Source of the DNA: Candidatus Omnitrophota bacterium
Lineage (GTDB): Bacteria; Omnitrophota; Gorgyraeia; Gygaellales; Profunditerraquicolaceae
Assembly (NCBI GenBank): GCA_028711825.1
Contig: JAQTRM010000033.1
Span: forward strand, 1 to 13,235
Reading direction: 5' to 3'
DNA: 13,235 nt
The position numbers and the translations under genes are program-made. Below the pieces are notes generated by a model. That model ran no database searches. It had not been told where the DNA came from and worked only from the letters and a program-made list of their open reading frames with translations. Below, in pieces: positions 6,509 to 13,234 of this stretch; position 1 is the stretch's first letter, and every line of letters starts with the position of its first letter.

Positions 6509-6802
6509 TTAAGTCATATCCTCCAAAGGCATAAGAAAAGCCTTAATTCCTTCAGCACCGATCTTCTTGCGCAATTTCCGCACATAGTCAAGAATCTCTT
6601 TCGCCTGTTTTTCCTCACAAGCGACATAAATAGAATTATTCATCCCGGGCCAGATATCGTTCCCCAGGTGTGCCCCCGAAGAATCCCCTTTTCCGAAAAC
6701 CCCGGTAATCTTGGTATAATTGGAAGCTCCGCAGGAAGAAAGCGCCTCCATTGCCTCCAGCTCTACCGCTTCGTTGTAAACGATAAATACCATCTTAAAC
6801 AT
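6509..6802 (-). CDS. PII-like signalling protein associated with RND efflux
   Basis: This 97-residue protein has the length and the alternating strand/helix pattern of the PII superfamily (MVFIVYNEAVELEAMEAL at the start). Residues 37-56 replace the usual PII T-loop with GKGDSSGAHLG and IWPGMNN. No YRGAEY-type sequence with the uridylylated tyrosine is present, so GlnD-type modification is unlikely. The motif resembles the PII-like group described next to RND efflux genes (PII-NG, PG0775-like). The ATG at 6802 is preceded by AAGGAGG about 10 bases upstream, and the gene overlaps the end of the transporter gene by 8 bases. It is the last gene of the operon. I infer a cytoplasmic regulator that touches or senses the pump; the ligand is unknown. 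Confidence 0.75.
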   Translation of the reverse strand: MFKMVFIVYNEAVELEAMEALSSCGASNYTKITGVFGKGDSSGAHLGNDIWPGMNNSIYVACEEKQAKEILDYVRKLRKKIGAEGIKAFLMPLEDMT

Positions 6803-9800
6803 CGGCCTTTTTCCTCCTTGAATGAAATGCCGCGTAAAGCGTAGGCACGAAAAGCAAGGTCACAAAAGTGGAGACCGAAAGGCCTCCCATCATGGTAATT
6901 CCCAGCGGCTGCCAAGTCTCCGACCCCTCCCCGCGCGAGATCGCAAGAGGCAGGAGCCCAACCAGTGTCGTAATAGTAGTCATCAAGACCGGCCGCAGCC
7001 TATCCTTCCCCCCGGAGGTAACCGCGGTATACATATCGCTGCCGCGGGCGCGCAGGATCCCGATGTAACTGATAAGCACAATGGCATTATTGACCACGAT
7101 CCCCATAAGCATTACCACCCCCAGAAAAGTAATAATACTCAAGGTCGTCCCGGTAAAAACAAAAGCCCAGATTACCCCGATAAAGGTAAAAGGTATGGCG
7201 AACATAATAATAAAAGGATCGAGCAGCGACTCAAACTGCGCCGCCATAACCATATAAACCAGGCAAATCCCCAGGACAAGCATAAAAAGGAGGTCCTTAA
7301 AAGCTTTCCCCTGTTCCTCGGCAACCCCGCCGAAACCCACCGAGATATCGGGAGGAAGCGTAATTTTCTCCAACTCCCGGTTGATATCTTCGATAATCTT
7401 GCCGGAGGAACGCCGGTAAGCGTTACATTCCACCCGTACCACCCTTTCCCGGTTCTGTCGTTCGATCTCCAGCGGCCCGGTAGCCTCATAGATACGGGCG
7501 AAGTTGCTCAATTTGACATACCGATGCCGCGGGTCGTTCTGACTGCTGTAAGTATCCAGGGGCATCATTACCGGAAGGTTATAAATATCCTCGGGCTTGG
7601 TGCGCGATTCATCATTCAGCCGTACGTAAATATCGTAAGTCTCCCCTTTCTCGCGGTATTTGGTGGCGGTGGAACCTTCGACGAGGGTTTTTAAGGTATT
7701 GGAGATGGTATTCATGTCAAGGCCGAGCATCGCGGCTTTTTCGCGGTCCACCTGGATCATCAGCTGCGGACGGTCGGACTCCCGGGAGATCGCCACATCC
7801 ACCGCCCCGGGGACCTTTTCCATAATACCCTTAATCTTGGCGGCGAGCGCATCGGTCTGCTCAAAGGAGTGGCCGATAATCTCAAGCTGGATATTTTTCC
7901 CGCTGGCGCCGGTTACCAGACGGCCGATAGGATTGCCGGTTGAGATATCAGTTTTCATTACTCCGGGAATCATCTTAATCTTGTCGCGAACCATTTTTGC
8001 GACGTCATCAACCGAACGTTTCCGCTTGTTCTTAGGAACGAGCTTTGCGCCGGCGGAAATAATATTACTGCCGGAGGCATTCCCCATCGATTTACCGATC
8101 CCGGAGATCTCACCGCTGCGGGAATAATAGTAGCGCCTTTCGGGGACGTATTGCTTAATTATACCCTCGATCTTCCTGGCGACCTTGTCCGACTCTTCCA
8201 GGCGCGTGCCGATCGGCAGGTGAACCGTCATGCGCAGGTCGCCGCTGTCCTCCTCAGGCACAAACTCATTCCCTACAAAACGCCCCATGCCGAGCGAAAG
8301 GACAAAAATAATAAAAAATCCCCCCAGGACAAGCTTCCTGTGGTTCAGGCACCAGGCCAGGCAACGGCTGTAAAACTCTTCAAGCCGCTGGAACCATCTT
8401 TCCGAAAACCCGTAAAACCGCTCCAGGAGAGGATGTTTTTTCGATTTCTCCCCATTCTCCGGTTTCAGCCATTTGGAACAAAGCATGGGGGTAAAAGTAG
8501 CAGAAGTAAAAAGTGAGGCCGCCAGAGTAACGGTAACAATCATCGCCAACTGCCCAAACATAATACCGCTTACCCCTGACAGAAACAACAACGGCATAAA
8601 AACTACCACGGTAGTAAGGGTCGAGGCGGCAATAGAAAGAAACATCTCATTGGCCCCGAAGATCGCCGCCTCCTGAGGCCGCTGGCCGCGGGAGAGGCGG
8701 CGGTAAACATTATCCACAATAACGATGGCGTTATCAACCACCATCCCGGCGGCGATCGCTACCGAAGACAAGCTGATAGTATTAATAGTATTGCCGCTCA
8801 AAAAAAGATAGATAAAAGTAACCACCAGCGAAAACGGGATGGTAAGGGCGATAATCGCGCTGGGAAGGAAAGAACGCAGGAAAAACCAAACCACGAAAAT
8901 AACCAGCACGATCGCCAGCCAAACCGAAGATTTCAAGGAATTCAGGGAATTGATAATATCCTGAGAGGTGTCAAAGATCACCGTCATCTGCACATCCGAA
9001 GGCAAGGTTTTTTTCAAGGTCTCCAGCCTTTTCTTTACCCTTTGGGCGACCTCCACGGTATTGACACCGCTCTGCTTCTGCACCATCATGATCAGGCCCG
9101 GGTTGTCGTTGATGCGCACCAGCGTGGTAACTTCTTTAAAACTATCCTCGATCTTGGCGACATCTTTTAAATACAGCGGCTTGCCGTTACGTTTTCCGAG
9201 AATTACCAAATTCATCTCCTCAGGACTGGCAAACTCTCCCGGCAGGCGAATGAGATAATCCGTAAGCCCCGATTTGAGGTTTCCCACCGGCTGAGTAACG
9301 TTCTCTTTATCGAGGGTATCCTCGACGTCCAGGACCGAGAGGCCGTATCCTTCGAGTTTTGCGCGGTCTACCCAAACGTTGATCTGACGCTCCAGGCCGC
9401 CGCCCTGGATCTGCACCGTTCCTACTCCGGAAAGCTGGCGCAGGCTATCTCCGATGTTTTGGTCGATAAGATCGTAAAGCCCGGAGTAACTCTGCTTGGC
9501 GGTGAACCCGAGAAAAATAATCGGGATATTCGAAGTATTGAACTTGAAAATATACGGGTTGTCCATTTCATCCGGGATATCCGGCAAATACTGTTTGGCA
9601 AGGTCGATACGGTCGCGCACGTCGTTGGAGGCCTCGTCAAGATTCGTCCCCCAGATGAATTTCAGGGTAATCACGGAGGCGCCTTCGGAGGAAACGGAAG
9701 TAATCTTCTCCAGCCCCGGGGTGGTAGCCAGCTGGTTTTCCAATTCTTCGGTTACCTTGATCTCTACGTCTTCAGGGCTGGCCCCCTGATAAGTAGAAAT

Positions 9801-9941
9801 GACGCTGATCGAGGGAGACTCGATCTCCGGAAGATTGTCGATCCCCAGGCGGCTCATACTGTAAACAGCGACGATGAGAATCCCCAGGAAAATCATCAGA
9901 TTAGTAACAGGTTTCTTTACTCCGAATTCGGGTAAATTCAC
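6795..9941 (-). CDS. RND efflux transporter, AcrB/MdtB-like (HAE type)
   Basis: The 1048-residue protein has the standard RND length and layout: a first membrane helix (about 12-30), a large periplasmic loop, a helix block (about 340-490), a second loop and a final helix block (about 880-1035). The TM4 motif GMVVDNAIVIVDN (399-411) keeps Asp403 of the proton relay but has Asn404 where AcrB has a second Asp. The TM10 motif GIVVNNAIVLISY (947-959) has Asn951 where AcrB has Lys940. These motifs are of the drug/amphiphile type, not the CzcA/CusA heavy-metal type. The start is GTG, overlapping the adaptor stop as GTGA, with GAGGAG about 5 bases upstream. It should exchange protons for substrate across the inner membrane, working with the adaptor and the channel encoded upstream. 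The substrate is not readable. Confidence 0.95.
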   Translation of the reverse strand: MNLPEFGVKKPVTNLMIFLGILIVAVYSMSRLGIDNLPEIESPSISVISTYQGASPEDVEIKVTEELENQLATTPGLEKITSVSSEGASVITLKFIWGTNLDEASNDVRDRIDLAKQYLPDIPDEMDNPYIFKFNTSNIPIIFLGFTAKQSYSGLYDLIDQNIGDSLRQLSGVGTVQIQGGGLERQINVWVDRAKLEGYGLSVLDVEDTLDKENVTQPVGNLKSGLTDYLIRLPGEFASPEEMNLVILGKRNGKPLYLKDVAKIEDSFKEVTTLVRINDNPGLIMMVQKQSGVNTVEVAQRVKKRLETLKKTLPSDVQMTVIFDTSQDIINSLNSLKSSVWLAIVLVIFVVWFFLRSFLPSAIIALTIPFSLVVTFIYLFLSGNTINTISLSSVAIAAGMVVDNAIVIVDNVYRRLSRGQRPQEAAIFGANEMFLSIAASTLTTVVVFMPLLFLSGVSGIMFGQLAMIVTVTLAASLFTSATFTPMLCSKWLKPENGEKSKKHPLLERFYGFSERWFQRLEEFYSRCLAWCLNHRKLVLGGFFIIFVLSLGMGRFVGNEFVPEEDSGDLRMTVHLPIGTRLEESDKVARKIEGIIKQYVPERRYYYSRSGEISGIGKSMGNASGSNIISAGAKLVPKNKRKRSVDDVAKMVRDKIKMIPGVMKTDISTGNPIGRLVTGASGKNIQLEIIGHSFEQTDALAAKIKGIMEKVPGAVDVAISRESDRPQLMIQVDREKAAMLGLDMNTISNTLKTLVEGSTATKYREKGETYDIYVRLNDESRTKPEDIYNLPVMMPLDTYSSQNDPRHRYVKLSNFARIYEATGPLEIERQNRERVVRVECNAYRRSSGKIIEDINRELEKITLPPDISVGFGGVAEEQGKAFKDLLFMLVLGICLVYMVMAAQFESLLDPFIIMFAIPFTFIGVIWAFVFTGTTLSIITFLGVVMLMGIVVNNAIVLISYIGILRARGSDMYTAVTSGGKDRLRPVLMTTITTLVGLLPLAISRGEGSETWQPLGITMMGGLSVSTFVTLLFVPTLYAAFHSRRKKADV

Positions 9942-10813
9942 TTTTGCTCCTCGATTAAAACATGCGCCCCTTCAAACAGCCTCTGCTGCCCCATTACCAC
10001 CACCGCTTCCCCGGCCTTCAGACCACCGGTAACCGCGTAGTAAGCCCCCTGGCGCAAGCCGAGGGAGACCTTCTTTAATACCGCCCGGTCGTCCTCTATG
10101 ATATAAACATAGGTATCGGGAGCTTTGCCGGTCACCGATTCCTTAATGATCACCGGCACATTACTATGCCGGGAAAGAATAAGGACTACCCGGGCGAACA
10201 TCCCGCTCTGCAGGCGGTGATCCGGGTTATCGATAGTAATCTCGATCGGCGCCGAGCGGGTATTAAGGTCCAGCACCGGGCTGATCTTAGTTACCTTGCC
10301 GGTAAAATACTCGCCCGGCCAGGCGTCTACACTGATCCGCGCCTCCTGCCCCAGGACAATCCGGGGAAGGTATTTTTCCGTCACCGAAAGTTCAATCTTC
10401 ACCTTATCCATATTCACCACCAGGGCCACCGCGCTCTGGTCGGTAATATTAGCGCCGATATCCAGGTAGAACCTTCCCACCACCCCGGTAAGAGGGCTCT
10501 CCACGGGCGCCTCCTCAAACTTCAGCCCCGTTTCGTCACGATCGATGTAACAGATTGCCTCCCCTTTTTTTACGGGGCTGCCGTCTTCCTTAATCTTGCG
10601 GATAACCTTCCCGCTCACTTTAGAATAAACCACCGCCTCGTCCTGGGCCTTGATGTTCCCGACGTATTCAATCGTTTCATCCATCTGTTGGAGGGTAACT
10701 GTAGAGACCTTAACCGGGATCTCCTCGATACTCTCCCCCTGGTTTTTATTACCACACCCGCCGGACAGAAAAAGGCAGGCGAACAGGACAAACGCCGTTA
10801 TTCTAAATCTCAT
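9938..10813 (-). CDS. Membrane-fusion (periplasmic adaptor) lipoprotein without alpha-hairpin
   Basis: This 291-residue protein should link the RND transporter to the outer-membrane channel. I start at the ATG at 10813, which has GGGAGG 6 bases upstream; a longer frame from 10837 lacks such a site. A hydrophobic signal ends in FLSGGC, with Cys20 as the likely lipidated residue, though Ser at position -3 is not the classical Leu. The first lipoyl half is at about 57-92 and the second at about 102-133. They are joined by only about 9 residues, whereas most adaptors carry a coiled-coil hairpin of 50 or more residues there. A beta-barrel domain (about 135-215) and a membrane-proximal domain (about 216-291) follow. 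The gene overlaps the channel gene by 11 bases and the transporter gene by 4. BesA of Borrelia is a known adaptor of this hairpin-free kind. Confidence 0.9.
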   Translation of the reverse strand: MRFRITAFVLFACLFLSGGCGNKNQGESIEEIPVKVSTVTLQQMDETIEYVGNIKAQDEAVVYSKVSGKVIRKIKEDGSPVKKGEAICYIDRDETGLKFEEAPVESPLTGVVGRFYLDIGANITDQSAVALVVNMDKVKIELSVTEKYLPRIVLGQEARISVDAWPGEYFTGKVTKISPVLDLNTRSAPIEITIDNPDHRLQSGMFARVVLILSRHSNVPVIIKESVTGKAPDTYVYIIEDDRAVLKKVSLGLRQGAYYAVTGGLKAGEAVVVMGQQRLFEGAHVLIEEQK

Positions 10814-12233
10814 TAAAACCTCCCGTAACCTTATCAAAGGTAAATTTGGCGATAATGTAATCGTAGACCGCCTGATCCCGGTTAAAAACGGAAACCCGGT
10901 ATTTTAAGACGGCATCGTCGTTATCCAACATACTGATTTCTCCTTGCCCGTATTTCTTTTCGGCGGTGTAAGAATTTTCCTTGTAAAACATCAAGTCCGC
11001 CCCGGAAGATTTTATCTCCTCGATGGCGTTCTTCAAGGAAAGGTAAGCGCTTTTAACCTCCCGGCCGATATCCTGTACCGTTTTCTGGCGGTTAAGACGC
11101 GACTCCTTAAGGTCCACTACCGCCTGTTCCACTTTGGCCCTGGTAAGCCAGCCGTCAAAGACGGGCCAGGATACCGTAAGCCCCAGCACGCCGTAATCAT
11201 TCCAATTCTTGGTATTGATGGTAGTCTGCACCGCGCGCGAACGGCTGTAATAATCAAAAGAGGCGTAAACCTCAGGGCGCCCGCCGGCCTTTGCTACTTC
11301 CACCGCTCTTTCATCCGCCTTGATCTGCGCCTCAAACTGTCTTATTTCGGGGCGAGAACGCATCGCCTTCAAGAAACCTTCTTCGAAAGCCACATCCCGA
11401 GGCTCGAAGGCAAATTTCTCTTCCGGGGATATCTTAACATCTTTGTCCAAATATAGAAGATTATTCAACAACACCCGGGTATTCTCCAGCTGCATCTTTG
11501 ATGAATCATAAGCCTTCTCCACCGAGGCCAGCGAAGCCTCCGCCTCAAGAATATCGGTATGAGAAAGCTCACCGGCCTTATAACGTTCCCTGATATATTC
11601 CAGATGCCGGCGGCTGTTCTCCAGAATACCCTTATTCAGATTCACATATTCTTCGGAAAGCATGAGAGTATAATAAGCCTTGACGATATCCAGAATTACC
11701 TCAAGCTTGGCCTTATCAAGGATAGCCTGCGCGACCTCAAAGTTATAACCATTATATTTGATGGTGTTCAAAATCCTGCCCCCGGTAAAAAGCTCCTGGC
11801 GCAAAGTAACCTGCCCGATAGTTTCGCTTAAATCCTTATCATAGTAACCTTTAGTATAATTCCATCCGCCGGTCAAATCCAGAGTAGGATAAAGTTCCGA
11901 TTTAGCGGAAGCTATCTTAAATTTTGCCTTCTCCACATCCTGCTCCTTCAGAAGGATATCACGGTTATCCCTCGAGCCGATCGCCACCGCTTCATTCAAA
12001 GTAAGATTAATTTCTTCTTCGGCATAGGCTAGAGAGCCACGGTTTGCCATCATTTTGGCAAAGCCGGAGGCTAGAGAGCCACGGTTTGCCATCATTCTGG
12101 CAAAGCCGGAGGCTAGAAAGCCACGGTTTTCCTTTGAACCCATAAAACTTAAAGACAATGAACTCATATCAGGAACGTAATCATTTGCCGTAATTAAAGT
12201 TAAAAAAACAAATATTAAAATTAATTTTTTCAT
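10803..12233 (-). CDS. TolC-family outer-membrane efflux channel
   Basis: The 476-residue protein has the TolC pattern: NLTLNEAVAIGSRDN (76-90) opens the first repeat, long heptad-rich helices follow, and a second repeat starts with FLKAMRSRPEIRQFEAQIKA. TolC family members insert as trimers in the outer membrane and extend into the periplasm to meet the adaptor. Residues 1-16 form a signal peptide core. Between it and the expected mature start (AYA before EEE, cleavage after Ala71) lie about 50 extra residues that include a 14-residue tandem repeat (NRGSLASGFAKMMA). Cleavage could instead occur after Ala16. The start codon shares one base with the MarR stop (TAATG), so translation is coupled. 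It is the second gene of the efflux operon. Confidence 0.93.
   Translation of the reverse strand: MKKLILIFVFLTLITANDYVPDMSSLSLSFMGSKENRGFLASGFARMMANRGSLASGFAKMMANRGSLAYAEEEINLTLNEAVAIGSRDNRDILLKEQDVEKAKFKIASAKSELYPTLDLTGGWNYTKGYYDKDLSETIGQVTLRQELFTGGRILNTIKYNGYNFEVAQAILDKAKLEVILDIVKAYYTLMLSEEYVNLNKGILENSRRHLEYIRERYKAGELSHTDILEAEASLASVEKAYDSSKMQLENTRVLLNNLLYLDKDVKISPEEKFAFEPRDVAFEEGFLKAMRSRPEIRQFEAQIKADERAVEVAKAGGRPEVYASFDYYSRSRAVQTTINTKNWNDYGVLGLTVSWPVFDGWLTRAKVEQAVVDLKESRLNRQKTVQDIGREVKSAYLSLKNAIEEIKSSGADLMFYKENSYTAEKKYGQGEISMLDNDDAVLKYRVSVFNRDQAVYDYIIAKFTFDKVTGGFNEI
12027..12128 (-). repeat. 42-bp palindromic tandem repeat inside channel gene
   Basis: Two full copies and a partial third begin at plus positions 12028, 12070 and 12112, an exact 42-base period that keeps the reading frame (14 residues). 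The two full copies differ by about one base over the shared 42. Each contains GGTTTGCC, an 8-base loop and GGCAAAGCC, so single strands can fold into a hairpin with one bulge, plus a small GGCT/AGCC hairpin. The encoded unit is NRGxLASGFAxMMA. Confidence 0.9.
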
Positions 12234-12682
12234 TAATTATCTTCTTTTTCCAAAATATCCCTGACCTGTGTAATTATGCGCAGGTATTCCTGGCGGTCCT
12301 TTTCGGTCAATTTACCGAAAACACTGCTAATCATATGAAAACGTTGCTGATTCATCTTTTTTAGAAACTCGCTTCCTTTAGCGCTGATTCTTATCATAAC
12401 TACCCGGCGGTCTTTCTGGTTATATTCCCTCTGGATATAACCTAAAAGCACCAGCCGCTGAACCATCCCCGTGGAGGCGGCGGCACTTACCTTCATAAAA
12501 TTCGCCAATTCGGTCATCCTGGAAGGGCTGTGCTCTTGCAGATATTCCAGAATAAACATCTGCGACAAGGTTACTTTATCTTTGTATGCGAAGCAATGGT
12601 GCCGCCGCACGAAACCCCGCATAACCTGAGGCAAGAGTTGTTCTAATCTCCGGGCGAAATCCCGGACCGCATCCTGAGTCAT
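12233..12682 (-). CDS. MarR-family transcriptional regulator
   Basis: The 149-residue protein has the MarR layout: N- and C-terminal helices for dimerisation around a winged helix-turn-helix. Residues about 55-77 (RMTELANFMKVSAAASTGMVQRL) form the helix-turn-helix, and NQKDRRVVMIRISAKG (88-103) is the wing with the typical Asp-Arg-Arg at 91-93. MarR proteins usually repress neighbouring efflux operons and release DNA on binding a small phenolic or other ligand, or on oxidation. AAGGAG lies 8 bases before the ATG. It is the first gene of the efflux operon and overlaps the channel gene by one base. Three palindromes in its upstream region make autorepression likely. One Cys (Cys30) and two adjacent His (28-29) could be a sensing site, but that is a guess. 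Confidence 0.93.
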   Translation of the reverse strand: MTQDAVRDFARRLEQLLPQVMRGFVRRHHCFAYKDKVTLSQMFILEYLQEHSPSRMTELANFMKVSAAASTGMVQRLVLLGYIQREYNQKDRRVVMIRISAKGSEFLKKMNQQRFHMISSVFGKLTEKDRQEYLRIITQVRDILEKEDN

Positions 12683-12693
12683 ATTTAATCTCC

Positions 12694-12720
12694 TTAATAT
12701 TTAACCACATTAAATATTAA
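12694..12720. promoter_or_regulatory. Perfect palindrome at MarR ribosome-binding site, probable operator
   Basis: TTAATATTTAA (12694-12704) and TTAAATATTAA (12710-12720) are perfect 11-base inverted arms around CCACA. One end overlaps the Shine-Dalgarno sequence. Size and AT content fit MarR-family operators, so binding here would block transcript elongation or initiation. Confidence 0.65.
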
Positions 12721-12739
12721 TGCCATTAATAATATGGCA
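12721..12739. promoter_or_regulatory. Inverted repeat over the -10 region, possible second operator
   Basis: TGCCAT (12721-12726) and ATGGCA (12734-12739) flank TAATAAT and cover both candidate -10 boxes. It directly adjoins the 27-bp palindrome. It is a plausible MarR half-site pair, or a second site for another regulator. Confidence 0.5.
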
Positions 12740-12759
12740 TAAAAAATAACCCTTGTCAA
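12729..12759 (-). promoter_or_regulatory. Promoter of marR-efflux operon
   Basis: A perfect TTGACA (12759-12754, minus strand) is followed either by CATATT (12736-12731) at 17 bases or by TATTAT (12734-12729) at 19 bases. Transcription would begin near 12724-12722, giving a leader of about 40 bases before the MarR start codon. Confidence 0.65.
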
Positions 12760-12763
12760 GGGT
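12749..12763. promoter_or_regulatory. Palindrome over the -35 box
   Basis: ACCCTTG, T, CAAGGGT form a 15-base palindrome that contains the TTGACA box. Its sequence differs from the two AT-rich palindromes, so it may be a site for a different protein or a chance result of the promoter sequence. Confidence 0.4.
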
Positions 12764-12794
12764 GTATTAAAGAGACCCCCAGTAGGCCTCTGGA

Positions 12795-12831
12795 CGCAGA
12801 AACGGCCGCTTCTGCGAGGGCGGCCGTTTTT
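12795..12831 (+). terminator. Terminator-like hairpin with competing hairpin, plus-strand sense
   Basis: AACGGCCGC (12801-12809) pairs with GCGGCCGTT (12820-12828) and is followed by a T-run on the plus strand. CGCAGAA (12795-12801) can instead pair with TTCTGCG (12810-12816); the two folds exclude each other. On the minus strand only three T residues follow, so terminator function fits plus-strand transcription. No plus-strand gene is present, so it may block antisense transcription or end a short RNA. Confidence 0.5.
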
Positions 12832-12880
12832 ACAAATTCAAGTTATCCCGGAACAAACCCGGAAGATAAAACCTTCAACT

Positions 12881-12902
12881 GCCCTGCGCTTTAGCACAAG
12901 GC
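12881..12902 (-). other. Stable hairpin, minus-strand RNA
   Basis: GCCTTGTGC, TAAA, GCGCAGGGC on the minus strand form a 9-bp stem with two G-U pairs and a 4-base loop. In plus-strand RNA these would be A-C mismatches. No clear T-run follows. It lies downstream of the ferritin-like gene's terminator, so a separate small RNA or a read-through processing site is possible. Confidence 0.35.
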
Positions 12903-12921
12903 ATGCTTAAGGATTGCTACT

Positions 12922-12974
12922 AAAAAAACGGCGCAAGCTAGTCCCGTCCTGAAAGAAACGGGGCTTGAGCGCCG
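12922..12974 (-). terminator. Intrinsic terminator of the ferritin-like gene
   Basis: On the minus strand a long hairpin (12974-12929) pairs CGGCG and AAGC-type segments, with a 2-base bulge, plus an inner CCCGT/ACGGG stem. Seven T residues (12928-12922) follow directly. It begins about 10 bases after the stop codon of the 59-residue gene. Confidence 0.8.
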
Positions 12975-12984
12975 CCGAATGTAT

Positions 12985-13164
12985 TTAATATCTGGAGAGT
13001 TCGCCGATCTTCTTCTCGATCATTAAAACGTGCTTCTGTTCTTCGGTAACCAAAAACGAAAATAATTCCTTCAATGACGGATGCTGCGCCAAAAGGCCCT
13101 GGTATATTCTTACCGCGTTCTGCTCTTTGGCAAGAGCCATTCTTAAAGCCTCGATCTCGATCAT
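12985..13164 (-). CDS. Two-helix ferritin/rubrerythrin-like small protein
   Basis: This 59-residue protein begins MIEIEALRMALAKEQNAV. It has one Glu in the first helix (Glu14, in AKEQNA) and an EEQKH motif (41-45) in the second, with Glu42 and His45 as an ExxH pair. This is the metal-ligand pattern of one half of a rubrerythrin or ferritin-like four-helix bundle. Full rubrerythrin domains have two such halves in about 140 residues, so this one would need to dimerise to make a di-iron site, as encapsulated ferritins do. GGAG lies about 10 bases before the ATG, and a strong terminator follows the stop. An overlapping frame on the same strand (12938-13177) has no family pattern. A role in iron or oxygen/peroxide handling is inferred. 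Confidence 0.75.
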   Translation of the reverse strand: MIEIEALRMALAKEQNAVRIYQGLLAQHPSLKELFSFLVTEEQKHVLMIEKKIGELSRY

Positions 13165-13204
13165 AACCGCTCTCCATTCTTAATATACCAAAAACCCCGG
13201 ATCA

Positions 13205-13234
13205 TTAAACTTCCCCGATAACCTCTTCCAGAGA
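13205..13234 (-). CDS. Possible C-terminal tail of an upstream gene, partial
   Basis: One minus-strand frame entering the window reads SLEEVIGEV and then stops. It ends about 40 bases before the ferritin-like start, which would suit an operon neighbour. Nine residues are too few to identify a product, and chance is a real possibility. Confidence 0.3.
   Translation of the reverse strand, partial: SLEEVIGEV

Noticed and set aside
6822..7694. Long plus-strand frames antisense to the RND transporter gene
   Set aside because: They have low-complexity composition without domains, and the minus strand encodes an unbroken, motif-complete RND protein.
10814..10837. Longer start for the adaptor gene
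   Set aside because: The ATG at 10813 has a strong GGGAGG at 6 bases and gives a standard lipoprotein signal length.
12795..12827. H-type pseudoknot formed by both hairpins at once
   Set aside because: The connecting loops would be 0, 0 and 3 bases, too short to span the stems, so the folds are better read as alternatives.
12938..13177. 79-codon minus-strand frame overlapping the ferritin-like gene
   Set aside because: It has no family-like pattern and runs into the terminator hairpin, whereas the overlapping 59-residue frame shows ferritin-type metal ligands and a ribosome-binding site.
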